64,000 bases of DNA from Pristionchus mayeri (Eukaryota; Nematoda; Chromadorea; Rhabditida; Neodiplogasteridae): assembly GCA_036245805.1 (NCBI GenBank), contig BTRK01000006.1, forward strand, positions 18,632,365 through 18,696,364, given 5' to 3'. The notes under the pieces were generated by a model, which saw only the letters and a program-made list of their open reading frames with translations, made no database searches and was not told the origin of the DNA. Below are positions 34,034 through 46,614 of the stretch, in pieces (position 1 is the first letter of the stretch; every line of letters begins with the position of its first letter). The translations under genes were made by a program, and so were the position numbers.

Positions 34034-36055
34034 ATGACCTCCCCATCTCTGCTTCTGTTCGTCTCTCTGGCCTCCGCAACCCAGGTGCCCCTTCGTTCCT
34101 ACTTACTCGCGCTGCAGGAGGTACGGTAGTTGGGGGACTGTAGGGTGATACGGTTGTCGATTATGATAGCTCGATATCAGCGCTGTAGAACTCCGTAGTG
34201 TTACCGATTGACCATCGTGGGAAAATTCTTCCCTAAACTCTAGTATAATGGAGTTTATCAATTGCCTGAAACAGGTAACTGCATTGGCCAACTCGCCAGT
34301 AGATGTCTCTCATCCCATCTGCGTCGGTGTCTTCCACAGCTGCATGGCTTCGAGTACGTTGATCGTTGAACTTTTCATCTCTTCGATGATTTCTTGCCCA
34401 GTAGTCGTCGCAAGAAATTCGACATTTCTAATCCGATTCTTCGACTTACCTCATTAGTGTTGAACAATCGATGTTTCCCGTTGTCAAATTGTCTAAGTCT
34501 TTCTAGGCCACGCTGTGGAACAAATTATCATCCTAATTTGATCATTGATCTCTCTTCTCAGAAGCGTGCGACTCCGGCACAGTCTGCTCCATCGCCGACA
34601 GAAATACGCCATGCTGCACCAGTAGTGAGACTCACAATCATTCCTATTATTCATTCATTCATTTGTTTCACTGCAACCGGGCACAATAGTAATGCGGGCA
34701 AGTTTTTCAAAGTAATAAAGACGGATGAAACTTATCTCGTTACTCCTCGCGTTTATGCTATTTTCACCTTCTGCGAAGTTTCGACTGATTGAGTTTCAGA
34801 CCTTCCATTTCTCGCTTGAGATATGCTTTGAATCGATATATTGAGATTTCTAAAGCGATAGATCATACAGAATTGAAGGCAAGTGCTGCTAACTGCACAA
34901 TATTGAGTCGTAGGCTGGAGAAAAGAAAAACTGAGAGATCATTATTCGATAGCTGCAAAATCTCCGTAATCTTGCAGCGGAGAACGCGGCTTGCCCCGCC
35001 CCTCAGGCGATGGGCATCACCTGCTCGAAGTCCCGCGCCACCAACTGGTGAGTCGGTGCCACACCCAGGAAGGTTATGCGAATCCTCCAAATCAGTTCAC
35101 TTTTGTGTCACCATCTGCAATCAAATATTTCAATACTTCCCTCATCTACTTGAAATTTGCAGTAAAAAACTGATGAATCCACGAACTCTCTCTTTTGTGT
35201 TGATTCCTGCAGAAAAGATACAGAATTCCTGTCGTTGGCAGCCAATATAGGAAATTCTAAAACGGTCCCTCTCCCAGGTGCTCCTCCAACGCGGACTGCG
35301 GCATGGGAGTGTGCTGCGCGACTGGCTGCGGCTACAACATCTGCTGGACGGAGCCCAAGCCACCTGCGCCCGCTGTACCTCCTCGCAGGCGTGAGTGGAG
35401 ATGGGATACGATACTGTGATGTTCCATGTAGATACTGTAACCGGTGCACGACTACTGTAGGAACTCTATCACAAGATATGCAGTCGAATCTTTCTATGCT
35501 AGGTCTTACGCCAATTACCGTAATCCTCCTTACAGTAGTCTTCCGCGCATTCGCCGACGACGCCTCCAACAAGAACGAGTGCCCCGACCCGAATGACGTG
35601 CCCATCACTTGCACCGCCCAGCGACCCGTCGATTGGTGAGACTTCCTACATAATCATATCCTCATGAAGAAGGCGCTGAATCAATGTAGTTTAGGTGAAG
35701 AAAGAACGCTTGTAGGAAGAAATAAAAAGTTAGCCGCTATGGTCGATTTTCGAAAAAAATAAATTTAAATTTCAGATGCGTTGAATGAGTTTCACTCATC
35801 GCATAAGGGTCCGCGCGATTGAAAGTTCTCGCTCTCAGTCGCTCTTTCCCCACAAAAACAATATCTCATTTTTTTGTTGTGAATCAATAAAGATAGTAAA
35901 CAAGGTGAAAATACAATCTATAATTCTCTCCCAGGTGCCTCCGTCACGACGAGTGTCCCTCCACTCCCTCGAATCGTCGTCTCTGCTGTCTCACTCAGTG
36001 CGGCCACCACGTATGCATGAGGAGAACCGGAGCCGGCGCCTGGATCATCGCCTGA
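34034..36055 (+). CDS. Secreted double-WAP-domain protein (copy B)
   Basis: Signal peptide exon MTSPSLLLFVSLASATQ (34034-34084). Then come VTALANSPVDVSHPICVGVF (34276 on), a Cys module KACDSGTVCSIADRNTPCC (34562 on), and WAP 1 over two exons (near 34985-35046 and 35278-35394): CPAPQAMGITC...WCSSNADCGMGVCC ATGCGYNIC. WAP 2 follows (35540-35636 and 35935-36055): CPDPNDVPITC...WCLRHDECP...LCCLTQCGHHVC, with a stop at 36053-36055. Each WAP domain is split by an intron right before the third Cys pair. The layout matches copy A (signal peptide, Cys module, two WAPs), so the two arose by tandem duplication. It likely acts extracellularly as an inhibitor or defence protein (family inference). Confidence 0.82.
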
Positions 36056-36328
36056 TCTTTGATCTTTAATCCTTGATCTTTGCATCTTCCAAAGCCTTCG
36101 TTGGCGATGTTTGCATTTGACCGCACATTTGTGATTTTCTCTTATTCTCGAACCGCACCACCTCATCTGTCTGTACATTTGCGTCGATAAATTATTTTAT
36201 TACAACCACAGAGGCGTAAAAATGACGTATAAGTGATTATTAGATAGTCATTCAACAGTGAAAAGAGGTCAAAAGATACGAATAAATAAAAAGGAACGGT
36301 GTTAGACGACGTGTGATCTTCGATCTCT

Positions 36329-39300
36329 CTAGAAGAATGCGTTCGGCAACTCCCACATGTAGGCGAGGGCGAAGAGGCAGAAAATGAGACGACGAATAAG
36401 AGCACAGTGCTGCTCGATCGAAGCAGGAGGAAGGGACTGGAATGAGAGGAGATTCGAGATCAGACTGGAAAAGTTCGAGACATCGCGTATCCAAATTAAA
36501 GTCATTGATGTTTAGTAAGTGCGCACTAGAGGAGATTGAGGAACTGGACAATGCTACCTCTGATCAACCGTACCTCTCCCTCCTTCTCCTCCTCCTTCTT
36601 CTCCTCTCCTCCCTCCACATTCACGGCAGTCTGCCCGTTGCCCGTCGCCTGCTCCTGGTGCACCTACGAAACCGGGATTTGCTTTGCAGATCTGGATAAT
36701 GACTAAGCCGGAGCCAGGAAATAAGCAGCCTATTTCCCGGTTCTACTGTCTGAATATGGCTCCACGTACCTCAACAAGTGGGGCGACGTCCTCCAACGAG
36801 GAAGTGCTGCACGGTTTATCGTGGAGACCCTCCTCCATCTGTGAATTAGCTGTTAATTTATATTTTTGTTGATGCCGAGGTTTCTGCTCATAATCGAAAT
36901 CTATTGGAAGCCAGGTAAATAACAAGAGTGAAACGTATCCATTTCTTCATTGCACATCCTTTTCGGTAGAGATCGCGGAATGACGAAGCTCAAACCCTCA
37001 TTCGAAAACACTACTAAGAATCACAGTTCACTAGAAGCGGAAATGGCTTGAGGAAAGAAGTTCTATGTACTATTCTATTGCTATGAATAAATCTGCACCC
37101 GAAGTTAGCTCAAATATAATGTCTACTTTATCTGAAATAATTCTCCGAATTGTTCCAAGGTTGACCTTTGGCCTTTTGGGTTGAATTTGACAAATGTCAA
37201 ACACCAGGATACCTGAACGAGTATCTCTCCCGTCTCGGGCGTAGTCTCGAATCCGGAGAGAAGAGCGGCAGAGGCAGATGAGGTGAGTGGAGTAATGGAG
37301 GAGACGGGCGCAGTGTCGGGAGGCAGCGAGCCACCGTACAACCTGAAGGAGCAACACTCTTGTCGATCAATAAGTCTTGAGATGGAATCTTATGGGGTCG
37401 ATTTCCATCAGTTCACTACTTTCGTCACGTCGGCATTCGTCTCTCATCAATTCGTATGCTCTCTCGTATGCCAGACACAGAGAGAGAGAGAGCATTCAAC
37501 ATGAGGAGGGCGAATTCATAGAAATTATCTGCCCTTGGCACTATAACATTTTTTCTCATAGAATAGTGCAGTGTATTAATCAAGAGCAAGATCTCAGCTT
37601 GCTCTGCAGAGTGACGTGAGAGCTACGTGATTTAGCAAGAACTAACGTTGCCCAAAAATACCTACACGAAGGGAAATTTTCCCTGCTTTCCCACTCCCCT
37701 CAAATATTTCTGCTAAGGAAGTTCTTGTTGTTTTTGGTTTTATGAGAATGAGGATTACGTATGAATGTCTACGTCAGAGGAAAGAGAGATCGTGGGATAT
37801 GGAGAAGCGCTCTTTTCGTCCTTCCTAACGTCGCTCTTTTTTTGTAACTAATTGCAATTTCGCTTTCAGCAGAGGACAATGGAAATCGGGTAGAGAAATT
37901 AGCCCAAAAAATGGATGGAGAGATCTCATTTGGAATGGCGAGGGATGATAGCGTCAGGTTCCTTCATTATTCTTGCGCATTTGATTATTTTGTTGTTTTC
38001 ATCCTCTCCTTCACTCGTATCAAAATCGTTTAAACATACAATCAACTTTGTAACAGTCCTGAAACATTTCCCATTTTTTTGAAAAAAAGAGAAACGAACT
38101 CTGCGGGATCGAAGGAGAATCCCTTGGAGGAGAATAGCTGGACGCTGCGAGCCTGAGCAGCCCACTCGCGCAGCTGGAAAAGAAAAATTATCGGAACTTT
38201 GTTGTTATTGAATCCATCAAGTTAGTGCGTAATTCTCTTCGAGCGTGGGAAAGGGCAAGACCGTTATTATTGTCCAATTACCATCCTGTTTCTTCAATTG
38301 ACTCACACTTTTCAGCGATCATATGCTAGCATAAATCAAGCAATTGAGAGGGTCCGAATATCTGGGAACCCCTCAGGTCTCTGCCATTCCCATCCTTCCC
38401 CTTTCTCCTCCATTCTGAAATCCCCCTCCTAATCCCTTTCTGCGACGTTGCTCGTAATCGAATCTCCCGATTCACGGGGCAGGTGGGTGTCAATTTGTTG
38501 TTTTGGTGTCTCGTGTTTTCGCGAGGCGTTATTCTAATATACACATACACGTATATACACATACATGGGAAAGTACGCCATCGGAACATCAACTTACTTA
38601 CTCGAACTCCTATCTGGTACACCCCGTTCACCCGAACCCTATAACAAAGTTTTAGAAGTTGGATACAGTAATCCTGATTACCGTACGCCCTTCGCAAACT
38701 GTCACCTTCTGTGGCATCTCGAAGGCGGTGGGCATCGACGAGGGCGCGATCTCCAGCAGGATGTGCACGACGATCGAGAGGATCGTCACCGACATGTTGA
38801 AGCCGTAGAAGGCGACTGAAAAATAGCACGGTACCATGCGTGTACGGTACTGAGTCAAAATTCTATGTGCATACAATAGTATGGTACCAGTTTGGTTCAG
38901 CACCAGTGATGTCTGGTACCGAGCTTGGAACCATGTACTCACTCATATCCGGCATGGTCCCATCGCCCGCCGGCAGCTGTCGCACCATGTCCCAGCCGTA
39001 GAGTCCCTGAGTACGGAAAGTATGGTGTGGTAAGTGGTGCTATGCATTCTGTGATCTCGCAATCGTCGCCTCATACTTGGAAAATGGTGTTGAAGACGAG
39101 TAGGATCAGAGGGAAATAGTCATGCTCGATCCAGTAGGAGAACAGGGTGAGGAAGGAGCTCAGAATCTGCCATTTTCTATTTAGTATTAAAAATGTTTTT
39201 TTAAAATGATGCCTTCCGGTATCTTCTGCAAGGAATAAATGGAAAGCGTTATCATCTCTCACTCATTTTCTCGTCCCTTGAGATCTACTAAAGATCACAT

Positions 39301-42300
39301 GTCTAATGAGATCTTCTGTTAATCTCCCGAAGGTGGTGATGATGATTTCAGGCGTTGGATGCCCCCTCAGGACATATTCTGTCTAGTTCATCCGTCCATT
39401 TTCTCCCTCGCTCTGCTACCGCCTCGTATCAAATTCCTCGTCTCGCTACACTCTTCCCCGCATCAGCGATTCATACGCTTATTCAACGGTATTTGAGGGC
39501 ATTATGCGTGCGATTTACTATTCTCAACTCATCGATGAATACAATGAAGATGCAAGTGGAAACATAACTACCGTACATCACTACCGTACTCCTACCGTAT
39601 TCAAATGCTTTCCCAAACAAGCGGCTTACGAGGGCTTCGTGCGCACTTATCCTTGACTCACGCGGGGCTCGGATTAGTCCCTACAGTACTCCCGGATGGT
39701 CTCAGCACGCTAACAGGACTGGGGCCTAATGGACGACACCCCCGGATGGATGATGCACCGCCTTCCCATCTCGGGAGTGCGTTCCATTGTCACTGACGCA
39801 TTAGCTCGCCAATCCTCTCAATTTGTGATATCAACGAGTGCATCCATTCCACGGGCTCTAAGACAGTGCATAATCATTTCCAGAAAACACTACGAATTGA
39901 AAAGCATAAATACATAGCTATAAATAAATACACTTAGCATGTCATTGTGTAGCGCAGGGTGCGGCGCGTGCTTCTGAGATTTACCAAACGTCGCCTCCGA
40001 TAACACACCGTGGGTATAACGAGGGTGAAGATGACGTAGGGTGCGTGGCGACGGATGATCACGCCGAACTCGAGCACCGACCAGTAGTACTCGTATTTAT
40101 CATCCTGAAATTGGTCTTTGAACTCTAGATAGGTTAAATTTCTGGAAACAACTCTCTCTCTGATTCATTTATGTTCCAAGTGGAGAACGTAATTTACTTT
40201 CGAATTGTTCTCTGATTCTCTTCGGGATTCCCGCCTAAATCTAGAAATAATTTTTTTATTTTCAAAAAAAGGATTGAATGCTGAGTTGGTTTTGCTTCAA
40301 CTCGTGAGCCATTAGTATTTTTGGACGGCAATATGTGACGTTTTAAAAACAAAGCTCTCACGATGCCCTCATTTGCTCTTATTATTTCCCCACCGCGAGG
40401 TTTCCCCCTCAACTCTAAATGCGAGTACACAACATCGAACGTACAATTCCCACGATATTACGCGAGTGTAGCTCGCGCATGTTGCGACCTCTCCCTCCCT
40501 CCTCCTCTCCCGTGCAACTACACAATCCGAAAGAGCACCATCTCACGTTCACTGCGCCCTCCACCCACTGGACATGAATCTGCGCACAAATATAGCCATC
40601 AACGAGTAAACTCCTCTCTATTTCGCACCCTCTTTCTCTTGTTAGAGGGGAAAGAGCAAAGTGAGGATAATCGCGACATTTTGATCAGGCTGACGAAGTA
40701 TCGCGTAATCAGATGATCATTGCTCTACTCAGCATAGTAGTGTTCTGAAGGTAAAGGTACATCCCGTCTTCGAAGTTGGACTCGCTGGAGAATGCTGCTA
40801 GGCTAGTGTCTATTTATAGTATGATGATTTTTTAAAATATTTTTTGTAGTCTATAGATTAGAGTGTATTCTCGAAGAAAACTCCAGTTCGAACTCATAGA
40901 TTGAATGTGTTAATGCGGGGGAAAGTGCAGATATCCGACTCTGCCTGACTCGGATTAGTCGGCATTCCAGCATTGGGACATCAAACATCGGAAAAGCACT
41001 TGAGTATCAATGAATCACCCTGTAATCATAAACGGGTTATACCGATCCGGGTCCGACGTTCACCGAGTCCTGGCACCACTTGCGACCCCAGTAGCAGTGC
41101 TTACGAGTTGTTGTGACGATCTCCCATCCTGCAAAAATGAATCATTTCAGTGCACTCAACATAAATGTTTTTGCTCAGCCCCCATGTTTGAGCAGCATCT
41201 AACGAGATGTTATCATAACTTCCTTACTTGAGACACTAATCCGATTTAGTTTTGTAACTAAATTTTCAGGAGCTGCAATTTAGTGAGTGACTCACTTCCT
41301 CAAATTCCTCAACTCCCCACTACTACGCGAGCGCACGTGACTTATTCTTAGTTGTTCGCACGTTGCACAATCCGGCAACGGAGTATGACGAACAATAATA
41401 CATGGCATCACTCATTATCACTAATCGATATGGGGGCGGGGCTTGGGTTGCGTAGGAGGAAGAGGTCGCTTATCCCGTGCTGCTAATCCCCTTTGGGTCT
41501 CCTGCCCTGACTCAAGCCCCGCCCCTCCACCGCTCCATTCTCAACGAGAGCAGCGCCCATTGCGGCTACGCTTCTCCTCCATTACCCCCCCCCCGTCCTC
41601 CGCTAGAATTAAGTCAGTCCTCGATGATCGCCAAGACTACTGTACTGTGCCTGCTGCTCGCACTCGTCGTCGCCCTCGCTGCCGCACTACCAACCAAAGG
41701 CGAAAGGTACGGTAGGGTGAAGGATTGGGAATTGATTTCATTCTTTGAGAACCATAATATAATGCACTCCACAATAAGCTTCTGCAAAATGTCTATGCTA
41801 ATAGAACTAGATGACCTTAGTTGGCTCTCAGATCGACATACTATTATTTGCACAGTGTGCAACAAAACAAATGCTTTCGGTTGTAGACACGGACAAATTC
41901 TGCAAGATACACAATTTATCTTCACATTCTATTCCCTGGTATTCATCGAAAATAGCCTAAAGTGCCAACCGCGCGATTGACGACTGATTTCCCCTGTGTC
42001 TTTCGCTAGTCAAGGCCTTCCGACTCTCTCACTTTTTCATGCTGTCTCATCGGTGAGAGTAAGCGAGAGAGCACTCGATATGAAGAGAGTCAGGCATAGA
42101 ATGAAAACAGGTTTTTCTCTGTTCACTCGAGGGACAGTGATGACTGCAGTACTGTACGGGGGGGGATCGATAACTGACGAATTCTCTCTGATGGCTCGCC
42201 TAATCCCAGGCAAAACCCATTATTTTGAGGAAAGCGAGGAAAGACAGTTCTTCCCAGGAAAAGCAATGTATTTTGATGTTTAGTAGAAGGAGAATTCGGA

Positions 42301-45300
42301 ATTGAGAAGACACGAGATATACATTTCTGGAATCTTTTTTTTCTAATAAGGAACCGCTGCAAATCCGAAGCTTTTTCAACGGATAGAGGTTGCAAAAGAA
42401 GAGGTCTTCAAAGATTCCAGAAGTATTCAAATAATTGGCTGCACTATGAGCTTATTATCGAGATTGCTCAGGCGACTCAATGTATTCTCGCAGTGTGCCC
42501 ATAATGTGACACCCTCACTGGAAACATCATTTACCATTTGCTAGCAATAGCCTTACGAAATTTCACGCTGCGCATATCATATGTACCTCATGAGATTCAA
42601 CTGAAGAGACAACAGTGAATATTTTTAGATCTTTTGCGTGCGAAAATCTTCGCACGAAATCTCTAGCGTAACAGAGTTGCTCATGGACCAGCTTCTAAAA
42701 ATATCTTCGAAAATGGTTTAAAAAATATTTTTTCAGGATCGGTTTGAGATCAAAGAAGTGGTACAGCTGGAACGAGCCGCAAGAAATGCCCGCCAAGAAA
42801 TGGTGAGTCTACCGCTTTATAACCTAATTATTTTCGAAAATGCCCCCCATTTCTGCGATTCAATCAGGCAAAAATATTTCCATTAATAATTAATTACAAT
42901 ACTTTCTCAAGCGCAGTAGCTGACCATTGTTCTCTCTCTTCCCCTATCCTTTATGCTCGAAAACAGAAAGCACTGATTTGTAGTCTGCAAAGGAAAGAAA
43001 ACCCGAAATGTTTTCAACAAATTTCGCCCCTACAATCAGGCCTGACCAGTTCATACACTATCTCGTCGGTTAGAGTGACGAGAGGGCGGGTGAACTAGAG
43101 AGGCTCTCTCAGTACACTACAATTCGCAACTGTGGGAGACATCCGATCCCATGATTTCCTCCCCCTTTACGAATTCTCATTAGACCCGAGGGAATTAGAG
43201 ATGAATCCCATTATTCAGGGGGATCGAAGGGAGAGAGATAGTGTTCGAATTGTGAAAGGCAAATTTCCCTGGCGTCCAGAGTGCAATTATCGCATGTTTT
43301 TATGAAATAGTCTCGTGTTAGGCGCAGATCTTCTAATGCGGGAAAAATTGTTCAGATTTTCTTGGAAAATCTTTACAAATTAAATTATTTTTTATTAGCC
43401 TCGCTTATCCTCAGGTACGACTGGCAAGACATGCCCTCAGCGGACAAGATCAAGCGAGGAGGCGCAGCAGCTTTCAGAGGACCCAGCAGCGCCGAGATGT
43501 GTGAGTTGTGGACAGCCGTACTCTTCAGTCGTTTCACCTCACCACAATTCACCAATCGTTAACTGAGTTACTTGCAGACAACTACCACTATCATCCGGAG
43601 AACCCTTTCGAGTTCAACTTTGGCCGTTTGTAGAGGACCCGATTGATCGATAGACTGGCTAGCACTACCGTATTCCCTTCACTAGCTACCGTATCGCGCA
43701 GGGATCTCGGCGAGATTCGGATGTGACTTTATCCATCGAGCGAGTGACGATTTTCTCCCTTCCCCCCACATGCCAAACTCCTCTCTATATCGCTTAGACA
43801 TTGATGTTGTTTATTTCACTTCATGTACTCACCAGACCTTTTGTACAGTACTTTTGCACCCTCGGAGCGTGCGAGAGATCGATAAATCGAGGGCGTTATC
43901 GATTGATCGATCGGTTGTCGTGTCAGGAGAGCAATGTATTGTAAACAGAGGCAAAGCATAAACACACTGGGAAGTTCTGGTCTTTCAATCAAGAGATTCA
44001 TGCAGAAGTTGGTTACGAATTGGAACCTGAGGCTGACAAATTTCTGAACTTTGAGAAAGATGATAGTAAGAAGAAGATGTGTGAAGACAGGGGATGAGAT
44101 AGCTTATCTCTTTATCTCTGAGGGTTCTCTCTGCGCAGTAGTTCAGACAAGCAAATATGCGGACACTCGCATTATCGCGTTTTTTGTAATCTTGTTGAAT
44201 ACATAAGTGGTCAAGAATACACACTCCCGCACTTTTCAATTCATGTAGAGAAAGATGTAATAATTATGGCCGATTTTTAATTTTCACGATCACCGACTGT
44301 GCAAATACAAGATCTAATCTGTTTGAGTTCAAATTTTGCTCGTGAAGCTCAACAAAACCAACGATTCCAAAGATAGCGAGCAAATCATGTCCTCTATGTT
44401 ATGTTTCACCTTTTGTTTTTAGAAACTTTTTTCTCAGGAAATCAATGAGCGGTTCGCAGCACTGTGACAATGCAGAAAACAGTAACATTCCTCACCCGCG
44501 ATGTGCTTCTTCTCGCGGTCGTCGAAGGGATCGTAGTGCAGGTTCATGTACGGCTTCATGTCCTGAATCAGGGAGAGGGGTTTCGGTAACAAGAGGATAC
44601 AGTATTCCTCCCTCGAAACACCTTCAGCAAATATATTCTTGAATTTCCTCAGTTTTCGATACGCTACCAACGATCACAGTACGCTTACCACATTCGAAAT
44701 GGATTCCGAGAGGTTCACACGTGATAGATCGTACACCCAGTCGGCAATCACGATGGGACACCGCTGAAAGCAATCGAGCACTGACTTTATATTCACAGGA
44801 TAAATCAATCGATAAAGCTACAGTACTCACGTGCTCGTCATTGGGCCAATTTGTGAAGTCGAACTGGCATGTGACGTAGAATGAGAAAGAACCCTGCGAC
44901 ATCACCTGACCCTGCATTGAGTACGGTAAGCTATCATTTATATGCATACCATATACCTTACTGTCGACGCTCGCTGGCGCCCCTCCCATGTACAGATTCC
45001 ACTGGTTACCTCGGGCGCTTTAAAGTAAAGTCAGTTATCGATTTCCTGCTACAGTATACCTGTTGTAGAGTGAGAGCGCCGGCTGCCAGATCTTCCAGGT
45101 CTCAAGGAAAATCGAAGTCGTACCGTTGTACTCGGACGGCTTCCATCTAGAAGTATAGTCAGTCTTCGATAGACTTAGTATACTATAGTTGCGATATGGT
45201 AATCTCACGTGAGATACTCGTCCCTCCAGCTGGCGAACATCGTGCCGTGGATGACCGCCGTCTGCTCGTCCTCGTTCTATTAACAAATCGATAATCAACC

Positions 45301-45667
45301 ACCGTAGCCATTATCGATTATATGGCGATTCTAATTTACAGCATTCTTCCGTACCACTTTCTCGATGTGCGTGATCGATATGAGGATTGTCACAGCCAGA
45401 GCCGTCGAGTCGGACTTCACCGGTCGATGCTTTCGGTTGTAGCCCTTGAGCAGCGACTGCTCCAGCTTCAGCTGCACCGACGACTAAAATCTGGGCTTAA
45501 TTTCCCGGGTCCCGGTAAAAGCCGGTTCTGACTTCGACTACTCACCTCTCCCTGGCCCAGAGTTGTCTCGGCGAGCAGCAGAAGCGCTGTAAGATTAGAT
45601 TTTGCAGCAACTGCAGTCGCAAAAAGATCATTGATCTACCTGCTGGGAAGAGTAAGTGCAGCCGCAT
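36329..45667 (-). CDS. Cys-loop ligand-gated ion channel subunit (orphan LGC type)
   Basis: About 20 exons from 45667 (MRLHLLFPA, signal peptide LLLLAETTLGQ) to a stop at 36331-36329. The ligand-binding domain has VQLKLEQSLLKGYNRKHRPV, FASWRDEYL, then WKPSEYNGTTSIFLETWKIW and QPALSLYN. A canonical 13-residue Cys-loop, CQFDFTNWPNDEHRC, is followed by GWEIVTTTRKHCYWGRKWC. The first membrane region reads EYYWSVLEFGVIIRRHAPYV then IFTLVIPTVCY. The next hydrophobic exons read SSFLTLFSYWIEHDYFPLIL and NMSVTILSIVVHILLEIAP, then a long acidic cytoplasmic loop, and TM4 LIRRLIFCLFALAYMW. The second membrane segment is unusual, with an acidic EHD, so pore selectivity cannot be predicted. Vicinal Cys of acetylcholine receptors are not evident. 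Ligand unknown. The intron 41127-44499 houses an opposite-strand gene. Confidence 0.87.
41624..43633 (+). CDS. Small secreted Trp-rich peptide precursor, nested in channel intron
   Basis: Four exons in phase: 41624-41706, 42737-42802, 43415-43500 and 43578-43633; 96 residues. The signal peptide is MIAKTTVLCLLLALVVALAA. The mature part has two similar units encoded by adjacent exons, KKWYSWNEPQEMPAKK and KKWYDWQDMPSADKIKR, then a Gly/Ala segment and an aromatic tail NYHYHPENPFEFNFGRL. KK and KR pairs could be prohormone-convertase sites (inference), and no Gly-amidation pattern is obvious. There are no cysteines. The first donor is GTACGGTAG. The gene lies wholly inside an intron of the opposite-strand ion-channel gene. 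I recognise no family; a neuropeptide-like or structural secreted protein is possible. Confidence 0.72.
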
Positions 45668-46614
45668 TGCGGAGTGATGGGGTAGCTGACTGGTCAATGT
45701 AAACTATCCACCTTCCCCTCCACTCTCTCCCATACCTTCCCATCTTCCTTTTATAAACAAGACCGTGTGTTGATTGGAATGGCGAAGGCACATCTCGATA
45801 TCTTCTTTCTCCCGGATCTCTCTTTTCTCTGACAGACCTGAGAGTGCTTCTTCACTCATCATCATGCCTACTTCCGACGCAGATCATTTCGACAAGTTTA
45901 TCGATCGGGATATATCACAATGATGATAGAATAGCTACTGGAGTTTGCACACTGAATAACAATCGGATTCGTATATGAGCTACAAGTTGCCTACTGTAGT
46001 GAGTTACTGTATTCGTTGTTAGGAAGATAATAACCTACTGTAGAAAGTGCAGAAGAATCGCGGAAAGATATGTGGCGCAACGTAATACTCTCTGGCGACG
46101 GAGGGGAGAAAGTGAGGGTCTTGTAGCGATTAGAGAGGGTTACGGTATTTGTAGGGGATACGGTAGTCTTCAGTACCGATCGTTAAGCGCGGTGGGGAAG
46201 GGCAATGTGGATTCGAACACGAAAATCAATCGATACAAGGCATCATCTGATCTACTTTGGATGGGAAGTAAAATTGGAAAGAATCTTCGAAACTACACGA
46301 AATATAAACAATAAAGTGAATAATGTAAAACACGAATTATTCGTACAATCTGAAAGAATTGGTTACAATTGATACAACTACAATAATTGGATTAATAACT
46401 AATTATTAATTGGTTACGTGTGATTATAATCGATCGAGTGAGGATAGGTCAAACCTACCGTACCGATCGTTAAATGGCCGCCTAATCAAGGCAAGATTAG
46501 GGCAAATTCATTACATATCTTTCGATTCTCTGGAAAACACTCAAAGTTCGGAGAGGGAGCTATCGTAGTCTCCTTCGTGGTGGGAGTCGCTCATCAATTG
46601 ATAATCAGACAGTT
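45668..46614. other. Intergenic: channel gene promoter and num-1 3' flank
   Basis: No supportable exon. Contains several TACGGTA / TACTGTA motifs and an AT-rich stretch near 46320-46440. Confidence 0.45.

Noticed and set aside
39605..39796. Open frames in the GC-richer stretch as a missing channel TM2 exon
   Set aside because: Neither strand gives a hydrophobic helix flanked by splice sites in the required phase; kept as intron.
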